This document shows, in pieces, positions 25,647 to 33,802 of a DNA stretch of 42,425 nt. Both the position numbers and the translations under genes were made by a program. The stretch's first letter is position 1. Each line of letters opens with the position of its first letter. The stretch comes from Candidatus Pacearchaeota archaeon (GTDB lineage Archaea > Nanobdellota > Nanobdellia > Pacearchaeales > GW2011-AR1), in the NCBI GenBank assembly GCA_018304105.1, contig JAGVWX010000010.1:1-42425 (forward strand), read 5' to 3'. The notes beneath the pieces are model-generated. The model was given only the letters and a program-made list of their open reading frames with translations. It made no database searches and was not told where the DNA came from.

Positions 25647-26353
25647 ACCTTCACAACAAGGTCCGCAAAAGCCCTTGACCCATCTTCTTTCAGAACTTCC
25701 ACCCTCTTCGTTTTAGAAAACACTTCAAAATTATCGGGAATCTCATTTTCTGCACTAATATTTATACCATTATCAAATACGAGAGAAAATCCAAAATCTG
25801 CCCTGCTTGGAAGGTTAAAATTATCCTGATTTTTCAACTCCTTATAATCTGCACGATATCTCCCGCCCAGCGCTTTAAATTTTTTTTCAGAGAGCAAAAC
25901 CCTAACCTCTGAAGACCCGATTTTATAGTATGTTTCATTATGCTCGGCGCCTGTTGGAACGCTACCATCTTGGAACTCTTCTCCGAAGCTCACAAACAAA
26001 ACATTTTCATTGGCCCAGTTCGAAGAAACATAAACTAATTCGTTGCCATCTCCTCCTCTTGAAGAACCCAAAATGTTTCCGTCATAAGTTTCGACACTTG
26101 CGTTTCCTCCAATCCCTGAAAAATTCAGAGCCAAAGGACCATTCGGAATCGCCGAGCTATTCACGCCAACTGAAAAAACTTCAATCGAGGTGCTTGTGTT
26201 CCCCTCAATTTCTCTAATTGCATAAGTCAATGTTGTATCTACAAGTCTCGAACTATCGCCGGTATTAAAAAAATACAATCCAAATCCTACTGCCGCAATA
26301 AACAACGTAAAGGACAGAATCATCTCTATGTGGCTTATGCCTTTCTTTTTCAT
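25640..26353 (-). CDS. Type IV pilin-like protein
   Basis: The 237-aa protein starts MKKKGISHIEMILSFTLFIA, a class III signal with KKKG at the cleavage site and a Glu in the helix. The head is about 200 residues, beta-rich, with several sequons (NTST, NESS-like NSSA, NETY). It is divergent from the methyltransferase gene and shares a central TATA element with it. Assembled by the pilus engine at 27-31 kb, by inference. Confidence 0.72.
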   Translation of the reverse strand: MKKKGISHIEMILSFTLFIAAVGFGLYFFNTGDSSRLVDTTLTYAIREIEGNTSTSIEVFSVGVNSSAIPNGPLALNFSGIGGNASVETYDGNILGSSRGGDGNELVYVSSNWANENVLFVSFGEEFQDGSVPTGAEHNETYYKIGSSEVRVLLSEKKFKALGGRYRADYKELKNQDNFNLPSRADFGFSLVFDNGINISAENEIPDNFEVFSKTKRVEVLKEDGSRAFADLVVKVW

Positions 26354-26373
26354 AATGTAACGTTGTCAACTAG

Positions 26374-26383
26374 ATTTATATAC
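26374..26383. promoter_or_regulatory. Shared TATA element of a divergent gene pair
   Basis: ATTTATATAC is centred about 25 nt from both start codons: the pilin-like gene on the minus strand (ATG at 26353) and the methyltransferase on the plus strand (ATG at 26404). Read on the minus strand it is GTATATAAAT, so one near-palindromic box can serve both directions. Confidence 0.5.
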
Positions 26384-26403
26384 GTTTTCCCACATTTTAT
26401 GCA

Positions 26404-27201
26404 ATGCAAAACACCGATTTAAAAAAAGAATTTATTGAAAAGATAAAGAGCAAGAAAGAATTAAGCGGGCTGTCAGACTCTGTTGTGAAAGATTCCCTCG
26501 AAGAATATCTTCAGAAGAACAGAATTTCTATTTATGAAAAGTCGGAGAAAGAAAAGAAATTGATTGTCAAGGAAGTCCGCTCAAGGCTAAGGCTTCTCGC
26601 GGGCAGATTCCAGAAAAGCAAAAAGAGCAAGAAAAGTTTATTGAGCTCTGGAGACATAGACAAACTTCTCAAAACTCATTCTTCAACTTCTGAAAGACTT
26701 GAGTTCTACCCTCGACTGAAAAAACTGCTGAGCGAAATGAATGTTAAATCTATTTTGGACATTGGATGTGGCTTAAACCCAATTGCTCTGGCATCAAAGA
26801 ATATCATTTATTACGCTTCAGATATAAACGAAGGCGATTTATCGATAATTTCCGAGTATTTCAAGAAAAATAATCTCGAGGGTTCAACATTCGTCATGGA
26901 CATCAGGAAAATCCCCCGTTCACTTCCAAAAACAGATGTTTGTTTGATGTTAAAACTCCTCGATGTCATTGACCCAAAGCATAATCTCTCCGAGAATATC
27001 TTAAAGAGCATCCCTTCAAAAAAAATCATCGTGAGTTTCTCAACAAAAAAGCTATCCGGAAGAAAAATGAATTTCCCAAAAAGGTTTTGGTTTGAAAAAC
27101 TTCTGGCTCGGTTAGAATATGAATTTGAAGTTCTGGAATCAGATAACGAAATATTTTATCTTATAACAAAAAAATTAGGGATTGCCTATAAACAGTTTTG
27201 A
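26404..27201 (+). CDS. Arm/Rmt (FmrO)-like 16S rRNA methyltransferase
   Basis: The 265-aa SAM-dependent methyltransferase resembles the aminoglycoside-resistance 16S rRNA m7G1405 methyltransferases. A helical N-terminal domain (residues 1-95) leads to HSSTSERLEFYPRL (the family has STRERL), then SAM motif I SILDIGCGLNPIAL (about 117-130), YASDINEGD, CLMLKLLDVID and SFSTKKLSGRK (about 211-221), each with a counterpart in ArmA/Rmt. It probably methylates 16S rRNA in the A-site region; archaeal target and biological role are unknown. Its end overlaps the convergent PilC-like gene by 27 nt. Confidence 0.75.
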   Translation: MQNTDLKKEFIEKIKSKKELSGLSDSVVKDSLEEYLQKNRISIYEKSEKEKKLIVKEVRSRLRLLAGRFQKSKKSKKSLLSSGDIDKLLKTHSSTSERLEFYPRLKKLLSEMNVKSILDIGCGLNPIALASKNIIYYASDINEGDLSIISEYFKKNNLEGSTFVMDIRKIPRSLPKTDVCLMLKLLDVIDPKHNLSENILKSIPSKKIIVSFSTKKLSGRKMNFPKRFWFEKLLARLEYEFEVLESDNEIFYLITKKLGIAYKQF

Positions 27202-28050
27202 GCCGGTTGAAATTAAAAACGCGGCAATCATCATTATAAACGAATGTTTCAGCCCCGCTTTAAGGCTCCCTTCAGTAAGCTTCCCAATAACGAGTCCGAT
27301 AAAAAATCCTTGTGCGATTAACAAGTAAAGAAAAGACGCTGAAAACTGCTCGGGGTTTATCGGTTCTCCGCTTCCGCCCCCTCCAAAAAATCCTATTCCC
27401 AAATCTTGTCCTGCGCTCGTTATTCCACCCAAACCTCCCGCCCCCGCAGTCAAAGGGATTATCTTAAATTCCATCACAAGAATAATTCCGATAAATATAA
27501 AGAAAATTATATATCCCTGGACAACAAGCCCGTAAATTGCAGATTTTCTTTCCTTCTTTAATTTTTCAACTTCTGCAATAGATTTCGCAGTCGAATCTAA
27601 AATAAAATCTATGTCTCCTCCGGCTTTCTCCGCTTCTTTAATCAGCCCAATCGCCCTTTTCACAACAACGCTGTCAACTTCTTTTGAAAAAGTCTTAAAC
27701 GCTTCGCTTACAGGGATTCCAAGCTCTATCTGGTTAGCCAATTTCTCGATATGAGGATTCAGCACATCAAAATCTTTCTTCCGCATATTGATGATTCCTT
27801 TGCTTATCGGAGTTCCGGTTGAAACTGTTTCTGCAAGATTTCTTGTAAACTCAAGAAACATTTCATTAATCTTTTCAGATTTTCCGCTTTCTACAGCAAA
27901 TCCGATTATGAATGGTAGGGCAACAACCCCTAAAGAAATTCCCATTAAGAAAAATAACATTTGCTGGTTTGCATAGAAGAAAGCAAAGTCTAACGCCATG
28001 ATAATCGCTCCGGCAATTATTCCAAACCAGTGCATTTTTTTCAGTTTCAT
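27175..28050 (-). CDS. Type II/IV secretion F-domain membrane protein (PilC/TadC/ArlJ-like)
   Basis: The 291-aa polytopic protein is the platform of a type IV pilus or secretion system. It has a T2SSF cytosolic domain (residues 65-170: EFTRNLAETVSTGTPISKGI and GIPVSEAFKTF, GLIKEAEKAGGDIDFIL) between membrane helices and a glycine-rich loop near residue 205-225. It follows the other PilC-like gene by a 1-nt gap, giving a tandem pair under one ATPase, as in several archaeal pilus clusters. Confidence 0.9.
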   Translation of the reverse strand: MKLKKMHWFGIIAGAIIMALDFAFFYANQQMLFFLMGISLGVVALPFIIGFAVESGKSEKINEMFLEFTRNLAETVSTGTPISKGIINMRKKDFDVLNPHIEKLANQIELGIPVSEAFKTFSKEVDSVVVKRAIGLIKEAEKAGGDIDFILDSTAKSIAEVEKLKKERKSAIYGLVVQGYIIFFIFIGIILVMEFKIIPLTAGAGGLGGITSAGQDLGIGFFGGGGSGEPINPEQFSASFLYLLIAQGFFIGLVIGKLTEGSLKAGLKHSFIMMIAAFLISTGSKLFIGNP

Positions 28051-28051
28051 A

Positions 28052-29344
28052 TTAGTATGCGGGTTGCCTCATTTGTAAAAATACCAGGAAAATCACATTT
28101 AAAACAGCTATGACTGCAACAGCAAGAATGCTTATTTGAGTCGGGCCAAAACCAATATTCATGCCAGAAATAGCCATCATAACAATCATCAGCAAAAATA
28201 CCATCGGCGCAGCAATGACTATGCTGATATAAATGTCTAAGAAGGTCTCAACTAAGTGCGTATATTTTTCTCTTTCCAATCGGTAAGATAAAAGCAGAGA
28301 TTCCGCTCTCTTCTCAAAAAATTCAGAAAGATTCGCGCCAGAACTGATAGTAACTGAAAGTCCTGTGAACAGCTCTGCAAGTTTCTCGCTCGGGGCAGTT
28401 TTGGCTGCGTTGTTCAAAGAAGTAGTCAAATCATACCCATACAAGTTAATCTGATTCATTATCTTTCTTATCTCCTTTCTCAAGAATGGATACTCCTTGC
28501 TTAATCCGATGATTCTGAATATTTCTGTGGGTTCAATTCCTGCGCCGGTAATCGCGCTCATGTGAATGACTGCAAACGGCAATTCCTGGTCAATCCTCGT
28601 GCCAATGGATTTTTTTTCAGTAGTTGGATAAAAGTAAACCGCTAAAAAAGCCACTATCGGCCCGGCTATCGGAATCCAGATTAATTTTGTAGCCATCGCC
28701 AAATATCCGCTATCCCTCAATCCAATGAAAGGCCAGATAGAGGACACATTAAAAAAAACAAAAAACAAGCTCGCAAAAAAAGACAGCACAAAAGCCAACA
28801 GCACAGTCAGATACATCATCGCAACATAAGACTCAAACAAAATTTCCACGTTTGCTTTTCTCAGTCCTTCCCCAAGTTCCTTGAAAGCCCCTTTCTTGAC
28901 TGCTTTGCTTGCCGCATTCAAGAATAAGCGATTGGCAAGTTTAAGATACCCCCTCGACGCTTTGAACTCTGTATATTTTTCCTGCTCGTCAATGTCTCTT
29001 CTCTTTATTTTCTTTACAAAATTATCGCTTATGTTCAGTTCTTTCAAAAACCGCGTCTTGTCTTTTGCATGGAGGACAACATCCACTCCGGAAAGGCCCC
29101 TATACTTGATTCGTTCAAGCTTTCTTTCTTTCTTTGATGGAAGTTTTTCCGCAAATGTAATATCCTTCAATAACTCTGGAACGTTGTCGTTTATTATTCT
29201 TAGGCTTTCAATAATCGAATTTATCGCCCCGTCTAAAAGTTTCTTTTCATCATCTGCCGCCGAATCATATCTGGAGGCATAGCTGGCGATTTCTCTGAGC
29301 ATTGATATTTCAGTATCTATATTTTTTCTTAGCTCGTCTATCAT
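28052..29344 (-). CDS. Second PilC/TadC-like pilus platform protein
   Basis: The 430-aa protein has a helical cytosolic N-terminal region of about 130 residues, membrane helices near residues 155-225, a T2SSF domain (LPFAVIHMSAITGAGIEPTE, LYGYDLTTSLNNAAKTAPSE, LSVTISSGANLSEFFE), and two C-terminal helices. It is expected to pair with the neighbouring 291-aa protein as platform. I chose the ATG at 29344; a TTG at 29389 in the same frame adds 15 residues (KGWRLRREIKTLSA) that look like real helix. The 5' end overlaps a separate small frame (29310-29447), so the true start is uncertain. Confidence 0.88.
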   Translation of the reverse strand: MIDELRKNIDTEISMLREIASYASRYDSAADDEKKLLDGAINSIIESLRIINDNVPELLKDITFAEKLPSKKERKLERIKYRGLSGVDVVLHAKDKTRFLKELNISDNFVKKIKRRDIDEQEKYTEFKASRGYLKLANRLFLNAASKAVKKGAFKELGEGLRKANVEILFESYVAMMYLTVLLAFVLSFFASLFFVFFNVSSIWPFIGLRDSGYLAMATKLIWIPIAGPIVAFLAVYFYPTTEKKSIGTRIDQELPFAVIHMSAITGAGIEPTEIFRIIGLSKEYPFLRKEIRKIMNQINLYGYDLTTSLNNAAKTAPSEKLAELFTGLSVTISSGANLSEFFEKRAESLLLSYRLEREKYTHLVETFLDIYISIVIAAPMVFLLMIVMMAISGMNIGFGPTQISILAVAVIAVLNVIFLVFLQMRQPAY

Positions 29345-29447
29345 AGCAGACAGCGTCTTTATTTCTCTCCGCAACCGCCAGCCTTTCAACGATATCTTTC
29401 ATTGCAGCCAAGAGCTGCGCCACAACTATCAAATCCTCTTTTTTCAT
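29310..29447 (-). CDS. Possible small helical protein overlapping the PilC-like gene start
   Basis: The 45-aa frame begins MKKEDLIVVAQLLAAMKDIV, a strong amphipathic helix, and ends with a basic segment. The ATG is preceded at 21-30 nt by a TATA-like ATTATTTAAACG, which supports transcription starting here. The last 35 nt overlap the start of the PilC-like frame. The helix seems to continue better in the PilC-like frame (REIKTLSAMIDELRKNID), so this may be a frameshifted or overlapping small gene. Confidence 0.4.
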   Translation of the reverse strand: MKKEDLIVVAQLLAAMKDIVERLAVAERNKDAVCYDRRAKKKYRY

Positions 29448-29501
29448 AAACTAAATAGCTCGATATCGTTTAAATAATTTTCTTCTCAACTATTCTTTAT
29501 G

Positions 29502-29523
29502 TAGCCAGCACATCGCCTGGCTA
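29502..29523 (-). other. Intergenic hairpin between pilus ATPase and PilC genes
   Basis: TAGCCAG/CTGGCTA form a 7-bp stem around an 8-nt loop, 10 nt after the ATPase stop codon and upstream of the TATA-like box at about 29468-29478. It may separate two transcripts, or stabilise the 3' end of the ATPase transcript. Confidence 0.4.
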
Positions 29524-29532
29524 TGCACTCAG

Positions 29533-31059
29533 TCATTCCTTAATTCCAAACTTCTGAAGCACTCCAACGGGATTCTTATGAAAATCATTCACTATCCATC
29601 CGACTTGGTCGAAATCAAAAATTCCTTTTCTATACAAAGTGTAAAGCAATTTCGCTCTTGTCGCCATATCCTGGTAAAGTTTGTCTATAGGAATTCCTGT
29701 TCTTATGGATATTTTTTCGAACGCCTTGCTTTGTTTTTTCGAGTAGAATACATCTTTCCCTGCGTCCCATTTGAACGGGGTGTTTACAATCGCTGTTCCG
29801 TCCATGTTTACGTTTACAATTTCCACAATTTCTCTAACTTTTCTAGTATCTTGTTTTCCAACTCTTGCATGTGTGGCTATGACAACACAGTCTAATGTAT
29901 TAACGAGAGTAGGCGACAAGCTTATCGGAGGAGTTTGCAGTCTTCTGATGAGCGTGTCAACAGAGTCCGAGTGCATGGTGCTTATCGAAGAATGCCCCGA
30001 AGCCATTCCTTGAAATAAGACGAATGCCTCTTTTCCTCTGACTTCTCCGACTATTAGATAATCAGGTGTTTGTCTGAAAGAAGCTTTCAAAATTTCAAAC
30101 AAGTCAATTTCTCCGACTTTTCCAACTCCTATGGAAGTTCTCGCAACAGCAGGCAGCCAGTTCTCTCTAGGTAAGTTAATTTCTCTAGTGTCTTCAATTG
30201 AAACAACTCTCGCTTCTGGAGGAATGAAAAACGCCAGCGCATTCAGCAAGGTGGTCTTGCCTGAAGCGGTTCCTCCAGCAACAAGGATATTTGATTTGTT
30301 TTCAATCAAAATCCAGAAGTACGCAAGCATTTCTGGAGAGAGCGTATTCATCGCAATTAATTGAGTTGGAGTCCACGGAATTTTCGTAAACTTTCTTATT
30401 GTAAACGTGGGCCCTCTTGAAGAGATGTCTTTAGTGTAAGTGGCATTGACTCTTGACCCATCTGGCAAAGTTCCGTCCAGCAACGGCTGCGCATAGGAAA
30501 CATATCTTCCGGTCCTTTGGGCTAATTTCTCGACAAAACTCGCAAGCTTGTCTAGGTCCCTGTAAACAATATTTGTTCTAAGATTCCTAAACACCCTATG
30601 AACCAGGAAAATCGGAGTATTCGCCCCATTGCATTCTATATCTTCAATAAAATAATCTCTAAGCAAAGGGTCTATTTCATTCAGCCCTATAAAATCCCTA
30701 AAAAGATAATAAAATATTTTCTTGTAGCTTTCGGAAGGGACTTTCATATTTAATTCGTCAATTAATAATCTCGCAGTTTTGTCAATGTAATTTGTTGTGG
30801 CTTCCAGAGTATTTTCAACAGCAACGTTAACATTAATCAGTTCAAGCATCGCTTCTTCAACTCTCACCAGAATCGCTTTTTCTTCTTCGTCAAGGATTGG
30901 CTCTTCTAACTCATAAACAACTTCATTCAGCTTGCTGTCCCAAAAAATATGTGCCGACGCGTAAGGCGAAATCAGCATATACCTAACATCTATTCCTCTT
31001 TTGTCTTTATATCTCGGAAGAGGCGGAACAGCCGGATTCAAATTCATCTGTTCGACCAT
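29533..31059 (-). CDS. Type IV pilus/secretion assembly ATPase (PilB/TadA/ArlI family)
   Basis: This 508-aa hexameric secretion ATPase powers pilin assembly from the cytosolic side. The N-terminal half (residues 1-240) contains NVNVAVENTLEA and IGLNEIDPLLRDYFIEDIECNG, typical of archaeal GspE-like ATPases. The catalytic half has Walker A GGTASGKTTLL (about 253-263), Asp box VVSIEDTREI, Walker B DYLIVGEVRGKEA and the His box GHSSISTMHSDS. It follows three pilin-like genes, with a TATA-like TTTAAATAAA about 20-30 nt before the ATG, and precedes two PilC-like genes. Confidence 0.95.
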   Translation of the reverse strand: MVEQMNLNPAVPPLPRYKDKRGIDVRYMLISPYASAHIFWDSKLNEVVYELEEPILDEEEKAILVRVEEAMLELINVNVAVENTLEATTNYIDKTARLLIDELNMKVPSESYKKIFYYLFRDFIGLNEIDPLLRDYFIEDIECNGANTPIFLVHRVFRNLRTNIVYRDLDKLASFVEKLAQRTGRYVSYAQPLLDGTLPDGSRVNATYTKDISSRGPTFTIRKFTKIPWTPTQLIAMNTLSPEMLAYFWILIENKSNILVAGGTASGKTTLLNALAFFIPPEARVVSIEDTREINLPRENWLPAVARTSIGVGKVGEIDLFEILKASFRQTPDYLIVGEVRGKEAFVLFQGMASGHSSISTMHSDSVDTLIRRLQTPPISLSPTLVNTLDCVVIATHARVGKQDTRKVREIVEIVNVNMDGTAIVNTPFKWDAGKDVFYSKKQSKAFEKISIRTGIPIDKLYQDMATRAKLLYTLYRKGIFDFDQVGWIVNDFHKNPVGVLQKFGIKE

Positions 31060-31089
31060 GAAAGAAAAACATGAACTATTTATTTAAAG

Positions 31090-31635
31090 CTATCTCCTGG
31101 ATGTTTCCTTAATGTCTATCTGCGGATATGGTTGCCCGCCAAGATTCTCTATCGAAAAAGAATAAGGCGTAGAGGCCGCAGTGAATTTCTTATCTTCTTC
31201 GGTTCCGGCATAAGTTATATTTGTGACATTCTGGTATTTCAATACCAGCCTTGTGTAAGCAGACCTTTCTGTTTCATAAGAAGTTAAATAAACGCTACCT
31301 TCCCTAATCTCAAAGCCAATCTCCGAGTAGGGCTTGCTAAGTCCGTCCACAATAAAAATTATCTCGTTGCCTGTGGAATTAATTATCAGCTCCCCTTTCT
31401 TCATTGTAAACGCCGGAATATTTCTGACATTTCCTTGCCCGCGATAAGTAAGTTCTCCAATCCGGTCGTCCCATGCGTTCAACGACTCAATAGATTGTTC
31501 AACTAAAATTCTATCTCTTGATTCATTTATCCTCGGCGTTACTATTGCCAGGACAATTCCTATTAATGTTATCCCAATAAGGGTATACAACACCGTTTCA
31601 ATCCAAATTTGCGCTTTCTTTTTCATATTAGACAT
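31090..31635 (-). CDS. Type IV pilin-like protein
   Basis: The 181-aa protein begins SNMKKKAQIWIETVLYTLIG, a class III leader in which the usual Gly before the cleavage site is Ala (KKKA), with Glu in the following helix. The head is about 145 residues and ends with QPYPQIDIKETSRR. It overlaps the upstream pilin-like gene by 8 nt and lies 30 nt before the ATPase gene. A minor or pseudopilin role is inferred. Confidence 0.75.
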   Translation of the reverse strand: MSNMKKKAQIWIETVLYTLIGITLIGIVLAIVTPRINESRDRILVEQSIESLNAWDDRIGELTYRGQGNVRNIPAFTMKKGELIINSTGNEIIFIVDGLSKPYSEIGFEIREGSVYLTSYETERSAYTRLVLKYQNVTNITYAGTEEDKKFTAASTPYSFSIENLGGQPYPQIDIKETSRR

Positions 31636-32197
31636 TTAGCAGAACACCATTGTCGCAAGCCCTACCGATTTGAATTCCGTCAGTTTGCTTGCACATTCTT
31701 TCGTTTTTTAGTATCGGATAAATCTCCACACTGTCAAACTTAACGGATGAATTGTAAACATAAGTTTTCACGCCCCCATTTTCGGGAAGAGTCAGCTTAG
31801 TCGAGCTCAAATCTAGCATTCTAATTTCACCAACACTATTACCTGCATTCGAATTATTCTTAACTTCAACACCCACACTTTCTCCCCCTCCCAAAAACTG
31901 AATCCTCAACCCTCCAATATTATCAAGCTTTCCTTGAGAAACACTATCCGCGCCTATTGAAAGCGCATATAAATAATGGTATCCTCCGCCAAAAACGTCT
32001 TCGCGTTTATAGCAATTATAATCAAACTCTTCATAGAAAGTGAAATAGTTTTCATACCCCACACATTCAGTTCCTTCATTAAGAGTATCCCTCACAAACG
32101 GAACTACAAACCCGGCTATAAAAACCGCAGCCACCACGGTTATTAGCACGAGCGAGATAGTTGCAACAACAGAAGACAATCCTTTTTTATTATTCAT
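31628..32197 (-). CDS. Type IV pilin-like protein
   Basis: The 189-aa protein begins MNNKKGLSSVVATISLVLIT, a typical archaeal prepilin (DUF1628-like) N terminus cut after KKG. I chose the ATG at 32197, which overlaps the upstream stop by 8 nt; an in-frame ATG further up would add 12 residues ahead of the leader. The head has several Cys (GTECVGYEN, NCYKRED, MCKQTDG, RACDNG), likely disulfides. Probably co-assembled with the neighbouring pilins. Confidence 0.78.
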   Translation of the reverse strand: MNNKKGLSSVVATISLVLITVVAAVFIAGFVVPFVRDTLNEGTECVGYENYFTFYEEFDYNCYKREDVFGGGYHYLYALSIGADSVSQGKLDNIGGLRIQFLGGGESVGVEVKNNSNAGNSVGEIRMLDLSSTKLTLPENGGVKTYVYNSSVKFDSVEIYPILKNERMCKQTDGIQIGRACDNGVLLNV

Positions 32198-32798
32198 ATA
32201 TTGTACTAATGCCATAATCTGAATCACAAACATGAGCTACTTTTTCCGTATTTGTCTCTCCTAATAAAATCGGCACCGCAATTATTGTATCCCCCGAGTC
32301 TACCCCCTCAATAAGCTCATAAGTCTCAGTATTTCCTGGATTTACAGTCACGCCGCTTCGCCCAATTTCTTTAATTTCCCCTTTCCCTTTTATTCTCATC
32401 TCTACTCCATAAATCGAAACGCTCCCAATATTCTGAACGGACAATTTTCCCTTTCCGCTTCCATCATTATAAGCTTCTATAAGAAAATCAACTTCTTCGC
32501 AGGACATTTCAATAGCTCGCTCGTTTTTTTCAATCGTTTCTCCAATGAAACTTCTTGCCCAAAAGAAAACGATTACAGCAAGGATAAGAGTAATTGAAAC
32601 AAGCAAAACCGTAGCTACAACTGGAGACAGTCCCCTTTTTCCATTTTGCAGAAATGGGAAAGTGTAGGTAGCGCAGCTTCCTCTTTTCCCGCCCATTCCG
32701 GAAGGGAAAGTGTAGGTAGCGCAGCTTCCTCTTTTCCCGCCCATTCCGGAAGGGAAAGTGTAGGTAGCGTAGCTTCCTCTCTTATTTAGAACATTCAT
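32190..32798 (-). CDS. Type IV pilin with leader expanded by tandem repeats
   Basis: The 202-aa protein has the canonical pilin start KRGLSPVVATVLLVSITLIL at residue 54, but the leader before it is 55 residues long instead of 5-15. It consists of KRGSYATYTFPSGMGG, KRGSCATYTFPSGMGG and KRGSCATYTFPFLQNG, so KRG occurs four times. The repeats come from a 48-bp tandem DNA repeat. The mature part has a small head of about 130 residues. A TATA-like TTTTTAAATATT (32818-32829) is 20-30 nt before the ATG, so the repeats are transcribed. An ATG after the repeats is absent, so they are probably translated. Confidence 0.75.
   Translation of the reverse strand: MNVLNKRGSYATYTFPSGMGGKRGSCATYTFPSGMGGKRGSCATYTFPFLQNGKRGLSPVVATVLLVSITLILAVIVFFWARSFIGETIEKNERAIEMSCEEVDFLIEAYNDGSGKGKLSVQNIGSVSIYGVEMRIKGKGEIKEIGRSGVTVNPGNTETYELIEGVDSGDTIIAVPILLGETNTEKVAHVCDSDYGISTIYE
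32656..32780. repeat. 48-bp tandem repeat (2.6 copies) inside a pilin leader
   Basis: Copies at 32656-32703 and 32704-32751 are identical. A third partial copy, 32752-32780, has one C-to-T difference and diverges after about 29 nt. The unit is 16 codons, so the frame is kept. It contains GGGAAA and TTTCCC as possible stem arms and the palindrome TTCCGGAA. Confidence 0.9.
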
Positions 32799-32828
32799 TA
32801 CTTTGAATAACCACGAATATTTAAAAAC

Positions 32829-33776
32829 CTATTGAACTTTTTTCTTTTGTATATATTCGAAAGCAGAGTAAGCTGCAGTGCATCCTTCCGCAACTCCCGT
32901 AATTGCCTGCTTGAATGGCTTGTCCGCAACATCTCCTGCGGCAAAAACTCCCCTAACGTTCGTGCTCGAATCTTTATGGTCAATAATAATTTCCTGTTTT
33001 TCATTTAAATTTACTCCAAGTTCTTTCGCCAGCTCAGAAAGAATGATGTGCCCAATCGCAACAAAAACCCCGTCAAGTTTCAACTCCTTGCTTCCACCGT
33101 GTTCTTTGTCAAGCACAACCGAAGTTACAAAATCACTTCCTTTGACTTCAACAACATTTGCATTGTTTATTATCTCAATTTTTGCATTTTCTTCTATTCT
33201 CTTAATATTAATTGGTTCCGCCCTTATTTTTTCTTTCCTATAAATTATGTAAACTTTCTTTGCATGTTCTGCCAAGAGCAGCGCATCTTTTGCAGCGCTG
33301 TCAGAGCCCCCAACCACCGCAACAACCTTGTTTCTATACAATGGTCCGTCGCATAAAGCGCAATAACCCACACCTTTGTTTTCTAATTCTCTTGCTCCTT
33401 TAACTTCTTCAGGAAGCTTCTTCCATTTTGTCCCGGTCGCAAACAAAACAGTTTTCCCGAAGTATTCTGTTTTATTTGTTTTAATCTTGAATTTCTTTTT
33501 GTCATTTGAGACTTTTTCAACTCTTTCTTCTTTAACTTCAACAAGTCCGTAACTCTTCGCATGTGCTTCTATTTTTTCTGCAAGTTCCGTTCCAGTTAAT
33601 CTTTCAAACCCGGGATAATTTTCAACAAGATTTGTTGTCGTTATCACTCCGCCCACAGGCAATTCGCTTCCATGGGAGCTTCCGAGAACAAGAGTCTTCA
33701 AACCAAGTCTGGCTCCATACATTGCAGCAGCCAAGCCAGCCACGCCCGCTCCAATCACTACAAAATCATATTCCAT
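32829..33776 (-). CDS. trxB: Thioredoxin reductase-like flavoprotein
   Basis: The 315-aa FAD/NAD(P)H-dependent disulfide oxidoreductase has the FAD motif VIGAGVAGLAAAMYGARLG (residues 6-24) and LVENYPGF. The redox pair CALC is in GYCALCDGP (about residues 132-138), the NAD(P) site is VVGGSDSAAKDALLLAEHA, and the second FAD motif is GVFAAGDVADKPFKQ. The nucleotide-specificity loop YRKEKIRAEP keeps basic residues, consistent with NADPH. It recycles thioredoxin-like proteins, plausible given the many Cys-rich exported proteins around it. The start ATG at 33776 (33782 also possible) sits behind a TATA box shared with the divergent ProX gene. Confidence 0.94.
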   Translation of the reverse strand: MEYDFVVIGAGVAGLAAAMYGARLGLKTLVLGSSHGSELPVGGVITTTNLVENYPGFERLTGTELAEKIEAHAKSYGLVEVKEERVEKVSNDKKKFKIKTNKTEYFGKTVLFATGTKWKKLPEEVKGARELENKGVGYCALCDGPLYRNKVVAVVGGSDSAAKDALLLAEHAKKVYIIYRKEKIRAEPINIKRIEENAKIEIINNANVVEVKGSDFVTSVVLDKEHGGSKELKLDGVFVAIGHIILSELAKELGVNLNEKQEIIIDHKDSSTNVRGVFAAGDVADKPFKQAITGVAEGCTAAYSAFEYIQKKKVQ

Positions 33777-33802
33777 TATCATTTCTAAGAAAAAAGAGAT
33801 GA

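Noticed and set aside
32656-32780. Tandem 48-bp repeats as a CRISPR array
   Set aside because: The copies are contiguous with no unique spacers and keep the reading frame of the pilin gene.
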